The notes: generated by a model not told the origin, from the sequence alone. A stretch of DNA of 42,428 nt from an uncultured Muribaculaceae bacterium (GCA_910576935.1 CAJTKG010000005.1:1-42428); one strand, 5' to 3'. Counted from the stretch's first letter, positions 1-8,540 are shown. A program made the numbers and translations.

Positions 1-3
1 GAG

Positions 4-45
4 TTTATCACTAAAATTGCACGTGGGTGCAATTTTAGTGATAAA
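4..45. repeat. perfect 19-bp inverted repeat, 4-nt loop
   Basis: The arm TTTATCACTAAAATTGCAC (4-22) is followed by GTGG and then by its exact reverse complement (27-45). No coding frame covers it. It could be a hairpin end, a MITE-like end or a protein-binding palindrome; the left flank is cut by the window edge. Confidence 0.9.
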
Positions 46-71
46 TGCAAAATTCACAATGCAAAATTCAC
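44..71 (+). repeat. tandem 14-bp direct repeat
   Basis: AATGCAAAATTCAC occurs twice in direct tandem (44-57 and 58-71) and begins a third time with AAT. It directly abuts the right arm of the 19-bp palindrome. Confidence 0.85.
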
Positions 72-141
72 AATTTTTGGTGTAAAAATTGGTCTAATTA
101 AGCAGATTAGTCAACCTATAGTCAAACCATTAGTGGTTGAT

Positions 142-260
142 GCAAGGGTTAAAAACCCTTGCTCCATGCGCTGTGGGTTCATGACGACGCTCGGGAGAGC
201 GTCGCCCCATATCGCCTCGCTCCATGGCCCACGGCTTCCGGGCGTTCTGGATTCATGACG
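142..260. repeat. composite intergenic repeat with hairpins (REP-like)
   Basis: A hairpin GCAAGGGTT-AAA-AACCCTTGC (142-162) is followed by TCCAT. A second hairpin, CGACGCTC-GGGA-GAGCGTCG, lies at 185-204. The octamer TCATGACG occurs at 179-186 and again at 253-260, over the end of the DUF4932 gene. A related unit, GC(A/G)AGG...CCT(T/C)GCTCCAT, recurs at 20814-20837, which suggests a dispersed family. For transcripts arriving on the minus strand the hairpins could also act as a terminator, but no T-run follows. Confidence 0.6.
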
Positions 261-1347
261 CCGCTTGGGTTATCGCATCTTCTCTCGATGCGACGTAATC
301 GGTAAAGAATCGTATGATCTGAGGATAGAAATCTTCAAAGGTCGGATATTTATCACGATGTGCCTTATATTCTTTGAGTTTCTGCACGAGTTCGGGCATC
401 CACACGAATCCTTGTTGGATTTCACTGCGTATCGCGTTACGGATATCTTCCGCGACCGTACCGTTGTCAATAAGATAACAGACAACCGCAGCCCTTACTA
501 TGCTTTCATTGATTATAGACATCCAATCGGAATATGCCTGCATGGTCATGACGGTTTCGGAAAGATTCTTTACACCGAGACCGGGGGCTTCCATTGCCTG
601 CACGAATTCAGCCTGTGGATGGTCTATCAGATGATTTATAAAAGAGTGATTGAATTCGTGCACCAAAATTTCTCTATATACGTCGGGTTGGGCTTCATAT
701 GAAGTCAGGGAGTCACGGCGCATAACATATCCCATTATTGCAAAAACCTGCCGAGGCCTATCGTTGAAATCGAGACTCGGTCCATAATTGCATCCGCCGT
801 TGAGAAATCCGATCAAAACGTTGAAATCTTCGGCAGGTTCACAACCGTAAAAACGGGTATACCAACCCCGGTTAAAGAAAGCAAGGACTTTATCATTGAA
901 CTGAGAGCAACGTGATTGATAGAATGATTTATGAGCGTTAAAAAACGTGCCAAATCGGGTATCATTGTAGAAACCTGTAACAGTATCGGCGACGGCCTGC
1001 AGATCAACACCATTCCATCGTTGTTCTATTGAATCGTTTATAACAATAAACCGGTCATTTCTTTTAGCAAGATTAAGTGCGAATTGCATAGGTGCATCAT
1101 ATCCTATCCCATTCTCACGATTCAGCCGTTGCATCATTTTTACGGCAGGATGAGCTGAATATGACGCGAAAAGCGAATCGACGTCATTGATATAATCGCG
1201 TCCCCAGCCATGATTATATTCTTCAAGACCGGCCAGGTTGCAGATAATCCCCAACAGCTCAATTCTTTCGTCGTATTTACAATCAAGCGCCTTCAATTGA
1301 GGCACAATAAACAGAACGAGAATCGCCGAAAACAGATATCTTTTCAT
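253..1347 (-). CDS. DUF4932-type secreted putative zinc metalloprotease
   Basis: 364 residues from the ATG at 1347; a TTG two codons upstream is also possible. The N-terminus MKRYLFSAILVLFIVPQLKA looks like a signal peptide, so export to the periplasm or surface is likely. The body resembles the Bacteroidetes family DUF4932. A clear HEFNH (HExxH) motif lies at about residues 230-234, and a downstream glutamate in NES (about 281) could be the third zinc ligand of a gluzincin. It is the last gene of a minus-strand series (asd, antiporter, GH89), 68 bp after the GH89 stop, so co-transcription is possible. The substrate is unknown. The family call is from memory; the zincin reading rests on the visible motif. 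Confidence 0.7.
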   Translation of the reverse strand: MKRYLFSAILVLFIVPQLKALDCKYDERIELLGIICNLAGLEEYNHGWGRDYINDVDSLFASYSAHPAVKMMQRLNRENGIGYDAPMQFALNLAKRNDRFIVINDSIEQRWNGVDLQAVADTVTGFYNDTRFGTFFNAHKSFYQSRCSQFNDKVLAFFNRGWYTRFYGCEPAEDFNVLIGFLNGGCNYGPSLDFNDRPRQVFAIMGYVMRRDSLTSYEAQPDVYREILVHEFNHSFINHLIDHPQAEFVQAMEAPGLGVKNLSETVMTMQAYSDWMSIINESIVRAAVVCYLIDNGTVAEDIRNAIRSEIQQGFVWMPELVQKLKEYKAHRDKYPTFEDFYPQIIRFFTDYVASREDAITQAAS

Positions 1348-1415
1348 TTCCAAAACAAGAATATAACGTTATATATCATAGACGATATATTACCCGTTTT
1401 GTGACACGCTTTGCG

Positions 1416-3542
1416 TTATTTTTGGAGCATTGTGAGGGCTTTGGTGACTGCTGCGATGGGGTCGCCTTCGGGAGTATCGCGGTAGTGGCGATCGTCGAGA
1501 GTCCAGGCTTCTTCGGAGGCATAGAAGTCTATGTCGGGTACTTTGCCTCCCCAATCGGCAAGACGGGTATCGAACCAACGCTCCCACCGGGGTTTGTAGA
1601 AGTCTTTGAGAAGGCCCTGCCATTCGCGGTGGGCATAGTCGTGGAGTTTGCCTTTGTTGGAGGCGCGCCGTGTGCCCCACACTGTTATCAGACAGCGTGC
1701 ATTCCAACGATAACGCTCTTTCTCGGCCTGAGTTGCGGCACAGTCACCGGCCTGCCTGAGCCAGCGGCCGAGCCGGAAGTCGGCGACAGTACCGAGAAGT
1801 TCGTCCTGCATATCGATAAGAGCGAGAAAACGGTCAGCCGCCGCACGATAGGCTTCTTTATCGCCAGCCTGCAATGCGGCATAGGTTGCAGCAAGTTCTT
1901 CACGACCGCGGTCGGCGACTGCCTGACGGGTTACGTCGACGAGGTCGTAGATATAATTGGGGTTGTCGGCAAAGCGGTCGGCCGAGCTGAGCAACAGGCA
2001 TGCGGCGTGGATGACATCATCGTGGCTATAATACGGTTTGTTCTGAGCCCACGCGGAGGCCTGCTTAGGTTTGTCGGAGGGTCGGGCACAGAATAGCGAC
2101 TCGAGTGTGCCTTGCTGGCGACTCGACGGCGGGCAGTTATAGACGGAGTCAAGCAAGATCAGCCAGGCATTGTCGATCAATTCGTCGGAGTCGCCATAGC
2201 GGGCGCGGACATAATCGCGTATCCAAGCCTCGGCGTCGACGGGGGTATCGAGCCATGGCAGTTCGCTCATGAATTCATATACGACGGGATTGGTCTCGAT
2301 GCCTTCCATTGTAAGGCCTATGCCGAGCATATCTTTATCGGCGCGTGCCACCGGGAAGTCACGGACTATCGAGGGTATGCGCCCGTAAAGGCCTATGTTG
2401 CCGCCGAAGTTGTGGAGCATGCAGTAGAGCCAGTTGTGGCCGCTGAAACCGCCACGGCGTGTATTCCATATAGGCTCTGTCTCGGCATGGAGGTCGAGGA
2501 CGAGGAGGTCGCCTTTGTCAAGAGCTTCGATCATCTCGCGACGCGGGTTGGCTCGCCATGCCTGAATGATCCATACCGCATCGGGGTTGGCAGCTTTCAT
2601 CTCTTTCATTATGGCCCGGCCGGCTGCGGCAAGGTCGACGCCCTCGGTGCGGCCGCCTTCATGGAAGGGGTCCATACTATAATATTGAGCAGTACCGAAC
2701 AGTTTCTGCTGCTCGTCGTAATAAATCGCTGCAATGCGTCTAAAGGCGCTGTCGGCAGGCTGCAGAAACGCCGGACGTCTGAACCCGAACCAGTCGCCTC
2801 CGTCGGCGACGTCGAGGCCGAGGGTCTCGCGGGCGTCATGGGGCATCATGCCCGAGTAGCCCGGCAACACCGGTTTCATGCCATATTGGCGCATGCGGTC
2901 GACGACATGACGCCCCAGCTCTTCCTGAAAGCGATAGTGGCTCTCGGGGTTCGGTCCGCCCCAGCCTTCGAGATTGTTCATAAGCCACCATGCCTGAAAA
3001 CCGGGTCCGGCGACAAATTCGTTGATCTTGTCATCGCTATAACCGAGCCGCCTCATAACGTTGCGCCAAAGCACATCTGTACCCGTTATGGCCAGCGGCA
3101 TGTTGATGCCGTGGAGCGCCATCCAGTCAATTTCACGATCCCACCGCTCGCGATTCCAGAAAGCCATCGAGTATGAATGGGTGCAATAATTGAGGTAATA
3201 TCTCATCTTGAGGTCGGTAGTTCTGACGACGTGCTCTTTTACGGGCGGCAGAGTATCGGGCAGAGAGGCCGTCATCGAGTTCCACGACAGGTGTACTCCG
3301 GCACAATGCTTTAGATACCAGTTTATGCCCACGGCGGCGCTTATGGGGTTGTTTGCTCTGACGAGGGGACGGATGCCTTGCTGCGACAGTTCGAAACGGT
3401 CGACAGAATCGGCGACGATCTCAACTTTTATCTTACGTGACAGGCCCAGGTCTATGCGTTCGAGCATGCCGTCGATGACCTCCACTGCAAAAAGAGGGAG
3501 CGAGAGAGCTGTCGCAACGACAAGCGCCATAAGTTTTTTCAT
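1416..3542 (-). CDS. alpha-N-acetylglucosaminidase (GH89), short form
   Basis: 708 residues with signal peptide MKKLMALVVATALSLPLFA, so probably periplasmic. GH89 enzymes release alpha-linked terminal GlcNAc, for example from heparan-type chains or GlcNAc-alpha-capped mucin glycans. Family landmarks are NYCTHSYSMAFWNRERWDREI (near 118-138), WMALHGINMPLA (140-151), YSMDPFHEGG with the likely acid/base Glu295, and GIGLTMEGIETNPVVYE with the likely nucleophile Glu413. The length is close to human NAGLU (743). It starts 31 bp after the antiporter stop and is probably co-transcribed with it. A paralogue with an extra C-terminal domain lies at 38151-40664. The family is secure; the natural substrate is not. 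Confidence 0.92.
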   Translation of the reverse strand: MKKLMALVVATALSLPLFAVEVIDGMLERIDLGLSRKIKVEIVADSVDRFELSQQGIRPLVRANNPISAAVGINWYLKHCAGVHLSWNSMTASLPDTLPPVKEHVVRTTDLKMRYYLNYCTHSYSMAFWNRERWDREIDWMALHGINMPLAITGTDVLWRNVMRRLGYSDDKINEFVAGPGFQAWWLMNNLEGWGGPNPESHYRFQEELGRHVVDRMRQYGMKPVLPGYSGMMPHDARETLGLDVADGGDWFGFRRPAFLQPADSAFRRIAAIYYDEQQKLFGTAQYYSMDPFHEGGRTEGVDLAAAGRAIMKEMKAANPDAVWIIQAWRANPRREMIEALDKGDLLVLDLHAETEPIWNTRRGGFSGHNWLYCMLHNFGGNIGLYGRIPSIVRDFPVARADKDMLGIGLTMEGIETNPVVYEFMSELPWLDTPVDAEAWIRDYVRARYGDSDELIDNAWLILLDSVYNCPPSSRQQGTLESLFCARPSDKPKQASAWAQNKPYYSHDDVIHAACLLLSSADRFADNPNYIYDLVDVTRQAVADRGREELAATYAALQAGDKEAYRAAADRFLALIDMQDELLGTVADFRLGRWLRQAGDCAATQAEKERYRWNARCLITVWGTRRASNKGKLHDYAHREWQGLLKDFYKPRWERWFDTRLADWGGKVPDIDFYASEEAWTLDDRHYRDTPEGDPIAAVTKALTMLQK

Positions 3543-3573
3543 GGAATTGATTTATAAAGAGGGTTACAAATTA

Positions 3574-5739
3574 TCAGATGTCGATTTTACGGGGACGGTT
3601 TCGATGGGTGAAGCGCCGTTTGACATAGACTGCGGCGCGCCACAGGCCGCGGAGCTTGCTCCATAGTGGCGAGGGCGATGAAGCGATGTCGGCCGCCGTC
3701 GGATCGACAAACGATGTGAGGGCGACGTCTTCGCCAAACTGTTCGGGATATATGACAACAAGGTTGTTGCGCGAGAAATATTTCTGGAGGAATGAGGGCA
3801 GCTCGACCATAAACGACGAGTAGGAGACCGAATTGGCGCGTGCGCCGATTATGACAAAGAGGTCATCGTCGAGTATGCGATTCGCGAGCAATACGAAGTC
3901 GTCGTTGGTGTCGACGGTGCGGAACTCACATCGGATGCCATAGTTTTCGTGATATATGACACCGCGTATCAACGGCTGTATGTCGCCCTCGCAGCAGAAT
4001 ATGATGCGACAGCCGAGCTGGCGCGTAAGACGGGCGAGCGCTCTGACCCAACGGCTGAAGCCGGTCTCATACTGAGCCTTCTGGGGAATCCAGACGACTA
4101 TGCGCGTCACCGTGTTGACCGGGATGAAGCATCGCGTTATGATAATCATCTTATTGGTCGAACGCAGGAGCTGATCGACCTTGCTGCCGAAAAACGAGTC
4201 GATGACTGTCGAGCGGCGATGCATGCCAAGGATTATTTCGGTGATGTCGCGCTCCTCGATGACGTTGAGCACACCGGTGACGGTGTTCATGTCGTAGCGC
4301 TCGAGCGGCACAACGTCGACATCGGCCGCGGCACCGATCTTGGAAGCCTCGTCGAGCGAGGTGCGCGACAGAGCCTTGGATGTAGCCGAATTGTCGTTGC
4401 GCACATGCAGGGCGAAGATGCTGTGACGTCCTTTGTCGTTGCGCATCAGCACGGCCATCTCTACCAGAGCGCGGGCACTCGTCGAGTTGGCCACGGGGAT
4501 GAGTGTGTTGTTGACACGGGTATGGCGTATGACGCCGTCCTGATCTTCGCGACTGAGCGTCTCGATCTTCAGGCCCGGCGCGGCGGCCGAAGTTATCAGC
4601 GGGGCGAGGGCACAGGTGACAAGGATGACGAGCACGGTGGCGTTGAGGACCGTGGTGTCGAGCATGCCCATATTATAGCCAAGGGTGACGACGGCGAGTG
4701 CGACGGCCGTGTGTGCGGTGGTGAGGCCGAACATTATCCACTCGCTCGAAGGACTGAGGCGGTTGACACGGCGCACGATCATCGCCGGCAGCCACTTGCT
4801 GACGAGCGCCACGACGAGCATGACGGCTGAAACGGTGAGGGTGTCTGCATTAGCGATGACGCGGACGTTGATCATCATGCCGACGCTTATTAGAAAATAT
4901 GGTATGAAAAGGGCATTGCCGACAAACTCTATCGAACTCATCAAAGGCGAGGCTACGGGCACGTAGCGATTAAGCAACAGGCCGGCGAGGAAGGCGCCAA
5001 GCACAGGTTCGAGCCCGATGATCCGAGCCGACCATGCAGCAAGAAATACCATGGCCATGACGAAGACATATTGTGTGACCTTGTCGCTGTAGATCTTGAA
5101 GAAGTGGCGCGTCGCACGGGGGAAAAGATACAGCAGGGCCAGACACCAGACAGCCAGACGTCCCATCAGCCCGAGAATCTCGCCGACATCGAAAACGCCC
5201 TCACTGCTGATGTTGACCGTCGCAGCGAGCACAAGGAGGGCCCCGACGACGGCTATGATTGTGCCGACAACGGCTATGAGCACCGCCGGCTCTTTTGTGA
5301 GGCCGAAACGCGCCGCGACCGGATAGGCTATGAGCGTATGGGATGCATACATCGCACCGAGGAGCATCGAGGTCAGCACATCGAGCCGCAGAATGAAATA
5401 GCTCGTCAATATGCCGAATAAGAGCGGGATAACGAGAGTCAGCAGGCCGAAGAGCAAGCCTCGACGCATGTTGAGACGCAGATGATACATGTCGATCTCA
5501 AGGCCGGCGAGAAACATAAGATACAGCAGACCGACCTGTCCGAAAATGGCGAAACTCGAGTCGTTGTCGAGTATGTTGAAGCCGTAAGGGCCTATGACGA
5601 CACCGGCCACGATCATGCCTATGATGTGGGGGACTTTTATCTTATTGAGCAGCAGCGGCGCAAAAAGGATGATAGCCAGAACGATGAGGAAAATCGTCAC
5701 CGGCTGTGTCACAAGCGGGGATGTCGCTGCAGCTATCAT
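3574..5739 (-). CDS. CPA2-type cation:proton antiporter-like protein with USP-like C-terminus
   Basis: 721 residues. The first 385 or so form about 12-13 membrane helices, with CPA2 signatures VPHIIGMIVAGVVIGPYG (36-53), GLLYLMFLAGLEIDM (70-84) and YASHTLIAYPVAARFG (131-146). The cytosolic remainder (about 400-721) carries one or two universal-stress-protein-like Rossmann segments (ALHVRNDNS, EIILGMHRR, LFVIIGARANSV), as in many Bacteroidetes homologues. Oddity: where relatives that I recall have T-D in the helix GTMITDTLALL, this protein reads GTIIAVVGALL (159-169), with no acidic residue. The codons at 5242-5256 confirm this. Transport mechanism or ion coupling may therefore differ. It lies 39 bp after the asd stop, and a GH89 gene follows. 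Confidence 0.8.
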   Translation of the reverse strand: MIAAATSPLVTQPVTIFLIVLAIILFAPLLLNKIKVPHIIGMIVAGVVIGPYGFNILDNDSSFAIFGQVGLLYLMFLAGLEIDMYHLRLNMRRGLLFGLLTLVIPLLFGILTSYFILRLDVLTSMLLGAMYASHTLIAYPVAARFGLTKEPAVLIAVVGTIIAVVGALLVLAATVNISSEGVFDVGEILGLMGRLAVWCLALLYLFPRATRHFFKIYSDKVTQYVFVMAMVFLAAWSARIIGLEPVLGAFLAGLLLNRYVPVASPLMSSIEFVGNALFIPYFLISVGMMINVRVIANADTLTVSAVMLVVALVSKWLPAMIVRRVNRLSPSSEWIMFGLTTAHTAVALAVVTLGYNMGMLDTTVLNATVLVILVTCALAPLITSAAAPGLKIETLSREDQDGVIRHTRVNNTLIPVANSTSARALVEMAVLMRNDKGRHSIFALHVRNDNSATSKALSRTSLDEASKIGAAADVDVVPLERYDMNTVTGVLNVIEERDITEIILGMHRRSTVIDSFFGSKVDQLLRSTNKMIIITRCFIPVNTVTRIVVWIPQKAQYETGFSRWVRALARLTRQLGCRIIFCCEGDIQPLIRGVIYHENYGIRCEFRTVDTNDDFVLLANRILDDDLFVIIGARANSVSYSSFMVELPSFLQKYFSRNNLVVIYPEQFGEDVALTSFVDPTAADIASSPSPLWSKLRGLWRAAVYVKRRFTHRNRPRKIDI

Positions 5740-5754
5740 GGGGCTACGGTTTTA

Positions 5755-5804
5755 GAGTATGTTTGAATTTAACACAAATTATTTAGTTAAGCCCAAACAT
5801 ACTC
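5755..5804. repeat. 11-bp inverted repeat at the asd-antiporter junction
   Basis: GAGTATGTTTG (5755-5765) and CAAACATACTC (5794-5804) are perfect complements with a 28-nt loop. The structure spans the last codons and stop of asd and ends 16 nt before the antiporter ATG. No T-run follows in the minus direction, so a role in mRNA processing or translational control is as likely as termination. Confidence 0.6.
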
Positions 5805-6813
5805 TTAATCTCCCGTTGGCGAGCAGATATTCGGCAATCTGGACGGCATTGAGAGCTGCTCCTTTCTTTATCTGGTCGCTGACGGTCCAGAATGTCAGTC
5901 CGTTGGGATTGGCGAGGTCGGTGCGAATACGTCCGACGAAAACCGGGTCGAGGCCGGCCTTGTCGAGCGGCATGGGATAGACTTTTTCGGCGGGATTGTC
6001 GAGGAGGACGACACCGTCGGCCTTAGCGAATGCGTCGCGGGCTTCGGCGACACTGACAGGGTGCTCGGTCTCGACCCAGATTGCTTCGCTGTGAGCCCGC
6101 AGTACGGGCACTCTGACGCATGTTGCGCTGACCTCAAGCGACGGGGCGTGCATAATCTTCTTGGTCTCGAAGTGCATCTTCATCTCTTCTTTTGTGTATC
6201 CGTTGTCGCCGAAGACATCGATATGGGGGATGACGTTATAGGCCAGCTGGGTGACAAACTTCTCGACGCGCGGCTGCTCGCCTGCGGCAAGAGCGCGATG
6301 TTGCTCGACAAGCTCTTCCATGGCCGCAGCACCGGCACCGCTGGCCGCCTGATAAGTCGCTACATGAACACGTTTTATTGCAGAAAGACGTCTTATCGGC
6401 TCGAGGGCCACGACCATCTGTATGGTGGTGCAATTTGGATTGGCGATGATGCCCCGTGGAGCATGGAGAGCGTCGGCGCCATTGACTTCGGGCACGACAA
6501 GAGGGACGTCACCGTCCATTCTGAAAGCGCTCGAGTTGTCGATCATTACAGCCCCGTGGCGGGTGATTGTACCTGCAAAGCGGATCGAGGTAGACGCGCC
6601 GGCCGAGACGAAGGCCACGTCGATATCTTTGAAATCGTCATTATCCTGAAGAAGCGTCACCTGATGTTCGCGCCCACGGAAGATATATGTGCGGCCCGCA
6701 CTGCGCTCCGAACCGAAGAGCCTGAGTGTGTCAACGGGAAATTTTCTATCATCAAGCACTTTCAGCAGCTCCTGTCCGACAGCGCCGCTTGCTCCTACAA
6801 TGGCTACGTTCAT
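5779..6813 (-). CDS. asd: aspartate-semialdehyde dehydrogenase
   Basis: 344 residues, cytosolic. The enzyme reduces aspartyl-phosphate with NADPH to aspartate semialdehyde, the branch point to lysine/diaminopimelate, threonine and methionine. N-terminal nucleotide-binding loop VGASGAVGQELL (6-17); SSAFRMD (94-100); the active-site cysteine is Cys128 in NPNCTTIQ; substrate and acid/base residues are Arg234 and His241 in RVPVLRAHSE. The length is normal for the family. The last residues (about RLRVCLGLTK) look like a short extra tail and fall within an inverted repeat shared with the intergenic region. First gene of the minus-strand group leading to the antiporter. Confidence 0.95.
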   Translation of the reverse strand: MNVAIVGASGAVGQELLKVLDDRKFPVDTLRLFGSERSAGRTYIFRGREHQVTLLQDNDDFKDIDVAFVSAGASTSIRFAGTITRHGAVMIDNSSAFRMDGDVPLVVPEVNGADALHAPRGIIANPNCTTIQMVVALEPIRRLSAIKRVHVATYQAASGAGAAAMEELVEQHRALAAGEQPRVEKFVTQLAYNVIPHIDVFGDNGYTKEEMKMHFETKKIMHAPSLEVSATCVRVPVLRAHSEAIWVETEHPVSVAEARDAFAKADGVVLLDNPAEKVYPMPLDKAGLDPVFVGRIRTDLANPNGLTFWTVSDQIKKGAALNAVQIAEYLLANGRLRVCLGLTK

Positions 6814-6865
6814 TTCTTATGTCTATGTATTTAAGCAGTATAACGAATGACGGCACTGACGTTCA

Positions 6866-6901
6866 GCCATTAAAACTCATAGCAGCGCCGCTTTTAATGG
6901 C
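6866..6901. promoter_or_regulatory. 10-bp inverted repeat upstream of asd
   Basis: GCCATTAAAA (6866-6875) and TTTTAATGGC (6892-6901) are exact complements separated by 16 nt, about 50-90 nt upstream of the asd ATG in the divergent 200-bp gap to the GIN lipoprotein gene. It may be a 5'-leader hairpin or an operator. I could not assign confident promoters in this gap. Confidence 0.4.
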
Positions 6902-7014
6902 GTAAAATTACAAAATTTTTCAATTATTTTCGTCATTGCTGTCACAAATCGGCTTTTAAATCGTCTTATTGATAAAACCGCAACAAAAAAACGACAAACT
7001 AAATTAGATTAATT

Positions 7015-7818
7015 ATGAATAGATTTATCACCACCACACTGTGCTCGCTGCTGATGCTGTCAGGGTCAATTGTCACTTCATGCTCGGCCAAAACGATCAA
7101 GGGCAGTGACAACATTATCAAACGCGAGATCAAAGTCAGCGATTTCGACGAAGTGTCGGTATCGACCGGCGTACGCGTTGTCTACACCACCGGCAGCACG
7201 GCCAAGGCGACAATACAGGCGCCAGACAATCTTATGGAGTATGTCAGTATAAGCAACGACGGCAAAGAACTCAACGTAACCATGAAACGCCACCGCGGCA
7301 ACATCAGCTTCAACGGCAACTTCTGTGTGACAGTCTATATCTCGTCGAAGGCGCTCCACGAAGTCGAGACCTCATCGGGGTCGAGTTTCACGGCCACAGG
7401 TCTCAATGTCACCGGCGACCTTGAGTTGTCGTCGAGTTCGGGCTCGTCTATCAAGCTTGAGAACGTCAACGTCACCAATGATCTCGACCTTGACTCGTCG
7501 AGCGGCTCGACCATAACGATCAAGGGCGCGAAGGCCGCAAAGATAGACATCGATGCATCGAGCGCGTCAAGCGTCAATGTCTCAGACCTCACCGCCACTG
7601 TTGTCAGCGGCGACACGTCGAGCGCCGCACAGCTGACCCTCAAGGGTAAATGCGAGCGCGCTTATTTTGAGGCCTCAAGTTCGTCAACCATACACGCATC
7701 GGCTCTGTCAGCCCAAAGCGGCTCTGCCGAAAGCACGAGCGCATCATCAATAAGCTGCAATGTCACCAATCTGCGCAGCTCGTCAAGTTCGGCCGGTTCG
7801 GTGAACAACAAAAACTAA
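7015..7818 (+). CDS. head-GIN domain (DUF2807) putative lipoprotein
   Basis: 267 residues. The N-terminus MNRFITTTLCSLLMLSGSIVTSC ends in a lipobox-like VTSC with Cys23, so outer-membrane or surface lipoprotein anchoring is likely. The body matches the GIN/DUF2807 pattern: FDEVSVSTGVRVVYTTGS (43-60) followed by short repeating strands (LELSSSSGSSIKLENV, LDLDSSSGSTITIKGA, IDIDASSASSVNVSDL) expected to form a right-handed beta-helix. Serine is extraordinarily frequent, mostly as the SSSGSS turn of each coil. The role is unknown; the family was once labelled auto-transporter adhesin head. It is a single-gene unit closed by the terminator at 7890-7928. Confidence 0.85.
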   Translation: MNRFITTTLCSLLMLSGSIVTSCSAKTIKGSDNIIKREIKVSDFDEVSVSTGVRVVYTTGSTAKATIQAPDNLMEYVSISNDGKELNVTMKRHRGNISFNGNFCVTVYISSKALHEVETSSGSSFTATGLNVTGDLELSSSSGSSIKLENVNVTNDLDLDSSSGSTITIKGAKAAKIDIDASSASSVNVSDLTATVVSGDTSSAAQLTLKGKCERAYFEASSSSTIHASALSAQSGSAESTSASSISCNVTNLRSSSSSAGSVNNKN

Positions 7819-7889
7819 ATTCTCCAATCTTTAGAAACAGCAGTCTATAAAGACAGACAATCTATAAAAACACAATAATTACAAGAGCC

Positions 7890-7938
7890 AGCGCCCCGGC
7901 CGTCGATGTGAATCGTTGCCGGGGCGCTGTGTTTCGTT
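7890..7938 (+). terminator. intrinsic terminator after the GIN lipoprotein gene
   Basis: The 11-bp perfect stem AGCGCCCCGGC (7890-7900) / GCCGGGGCGCT (7918-7928) is followed by GTGTTTCGTTT. It sits between converging genes. The T-rich side favours the plus strand. Confidence 0.8.
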
Positions 7939-7961
7939 TCTATTATTAAGTGACGTATTGA

Positions 7962-8540
7962 TCAGAAATAAAAATTAATGCTTTTGGGATAGTAGAGCAT
8001 GCCGCCGCCTACCTGCTGTGCTGCGGCGTCGCCAAGCGAGTTGGCAACGATGGCGAGGGCGAATCTCATTGCCGAAGCCGGGCCGTTGGCGGTGATGATT
8101 CTGTCGAGGGCCATCACGGGCACGTCGCGAACGACAGCGCCGCCTTCCTTAAGTCCGGCTTCCATGCCGGGATAACAAGTGGCCTCTTTGTCTTTAAGCA
8201 GCCCGAGCGGGGCGAGGACGACGGCGGGCGAAGCGCATATGGATGCGATCTTGCCTTTGGCGGCATGGGTTTTCAACAATGAGGAGAGAGCCTCGCATTC
8301 ATGGAGGTTGACGGCGCCGGGCATACCGCCCGGTATGATAAGCCACTCAGCGCCCTCGAAATCGGCCTCGGCAAAAGTGAGGTCGGCTTTAACAGTCACT
8401 CCATGGGCACCGGTGACATCATGACTGTCGGTTATTGAAACCGATTTGACATCAAGGCCGGCACGGCGCATCACATCAATCGGGGTAATGACTTCGATTT
8501 CTTCAAATCCTTCTGCTAAAAAAATAAAAGAGCGTTGCAT
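7962..8540 (-). CDS. DJ-1/PfpI family protein
   Basis: 192 residues, cytosolic, full length for the DJ-1/ThiJ subfamily. Conserved features: LAEGFEEIE with Glu14 near the active site, PIDVMRRAGLDV (20-31), IIPGGMPGAVNL (68-79), and the nucleophile-elbow cysteine Cys102 in SICASPAV. The glycine usual after this Cys-Ala in DJ-1 (CAG) is serine here. Members act as deglycase/glyoxalase-like or redox-protective proteins; the sequence does not tell which. Transcribed alone, divergently from apbE. Confidence 0.88.
   Translation of the reverse strand: MQRSFIFLAEGFEEIEVITPIDVMRRAGLDVKSVSITDSHDVTGAHGVTVKADLTFAEADFEGAEWLIIPGGMPGAVNLHECEALSSLLKTHAAKGKIASICASPAVVLAPLGLLKDKEATCYPGMEAGLKEGGAVVRDVPVMALDRIITANGPASAMRFALAIVANSLGDAAAQQVGGGMLYYPKSINFYF

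Noticed and set aside
44..162. Possible CRISPR-like repeats near the left edge
   Set aside because: There are only two contiguous 14-bp units without spacers, and the hairpins differ in sequence; no cas genes are present.
2112..3176. Long plus-strand open frame opposite the short GH89 gene
   Set aside because: The minus strand encodes an unmistakable GH89 enzyme with catalytic motifs; the opposite frame has no recognisable domain and is a shadow of a GC-biased gene.
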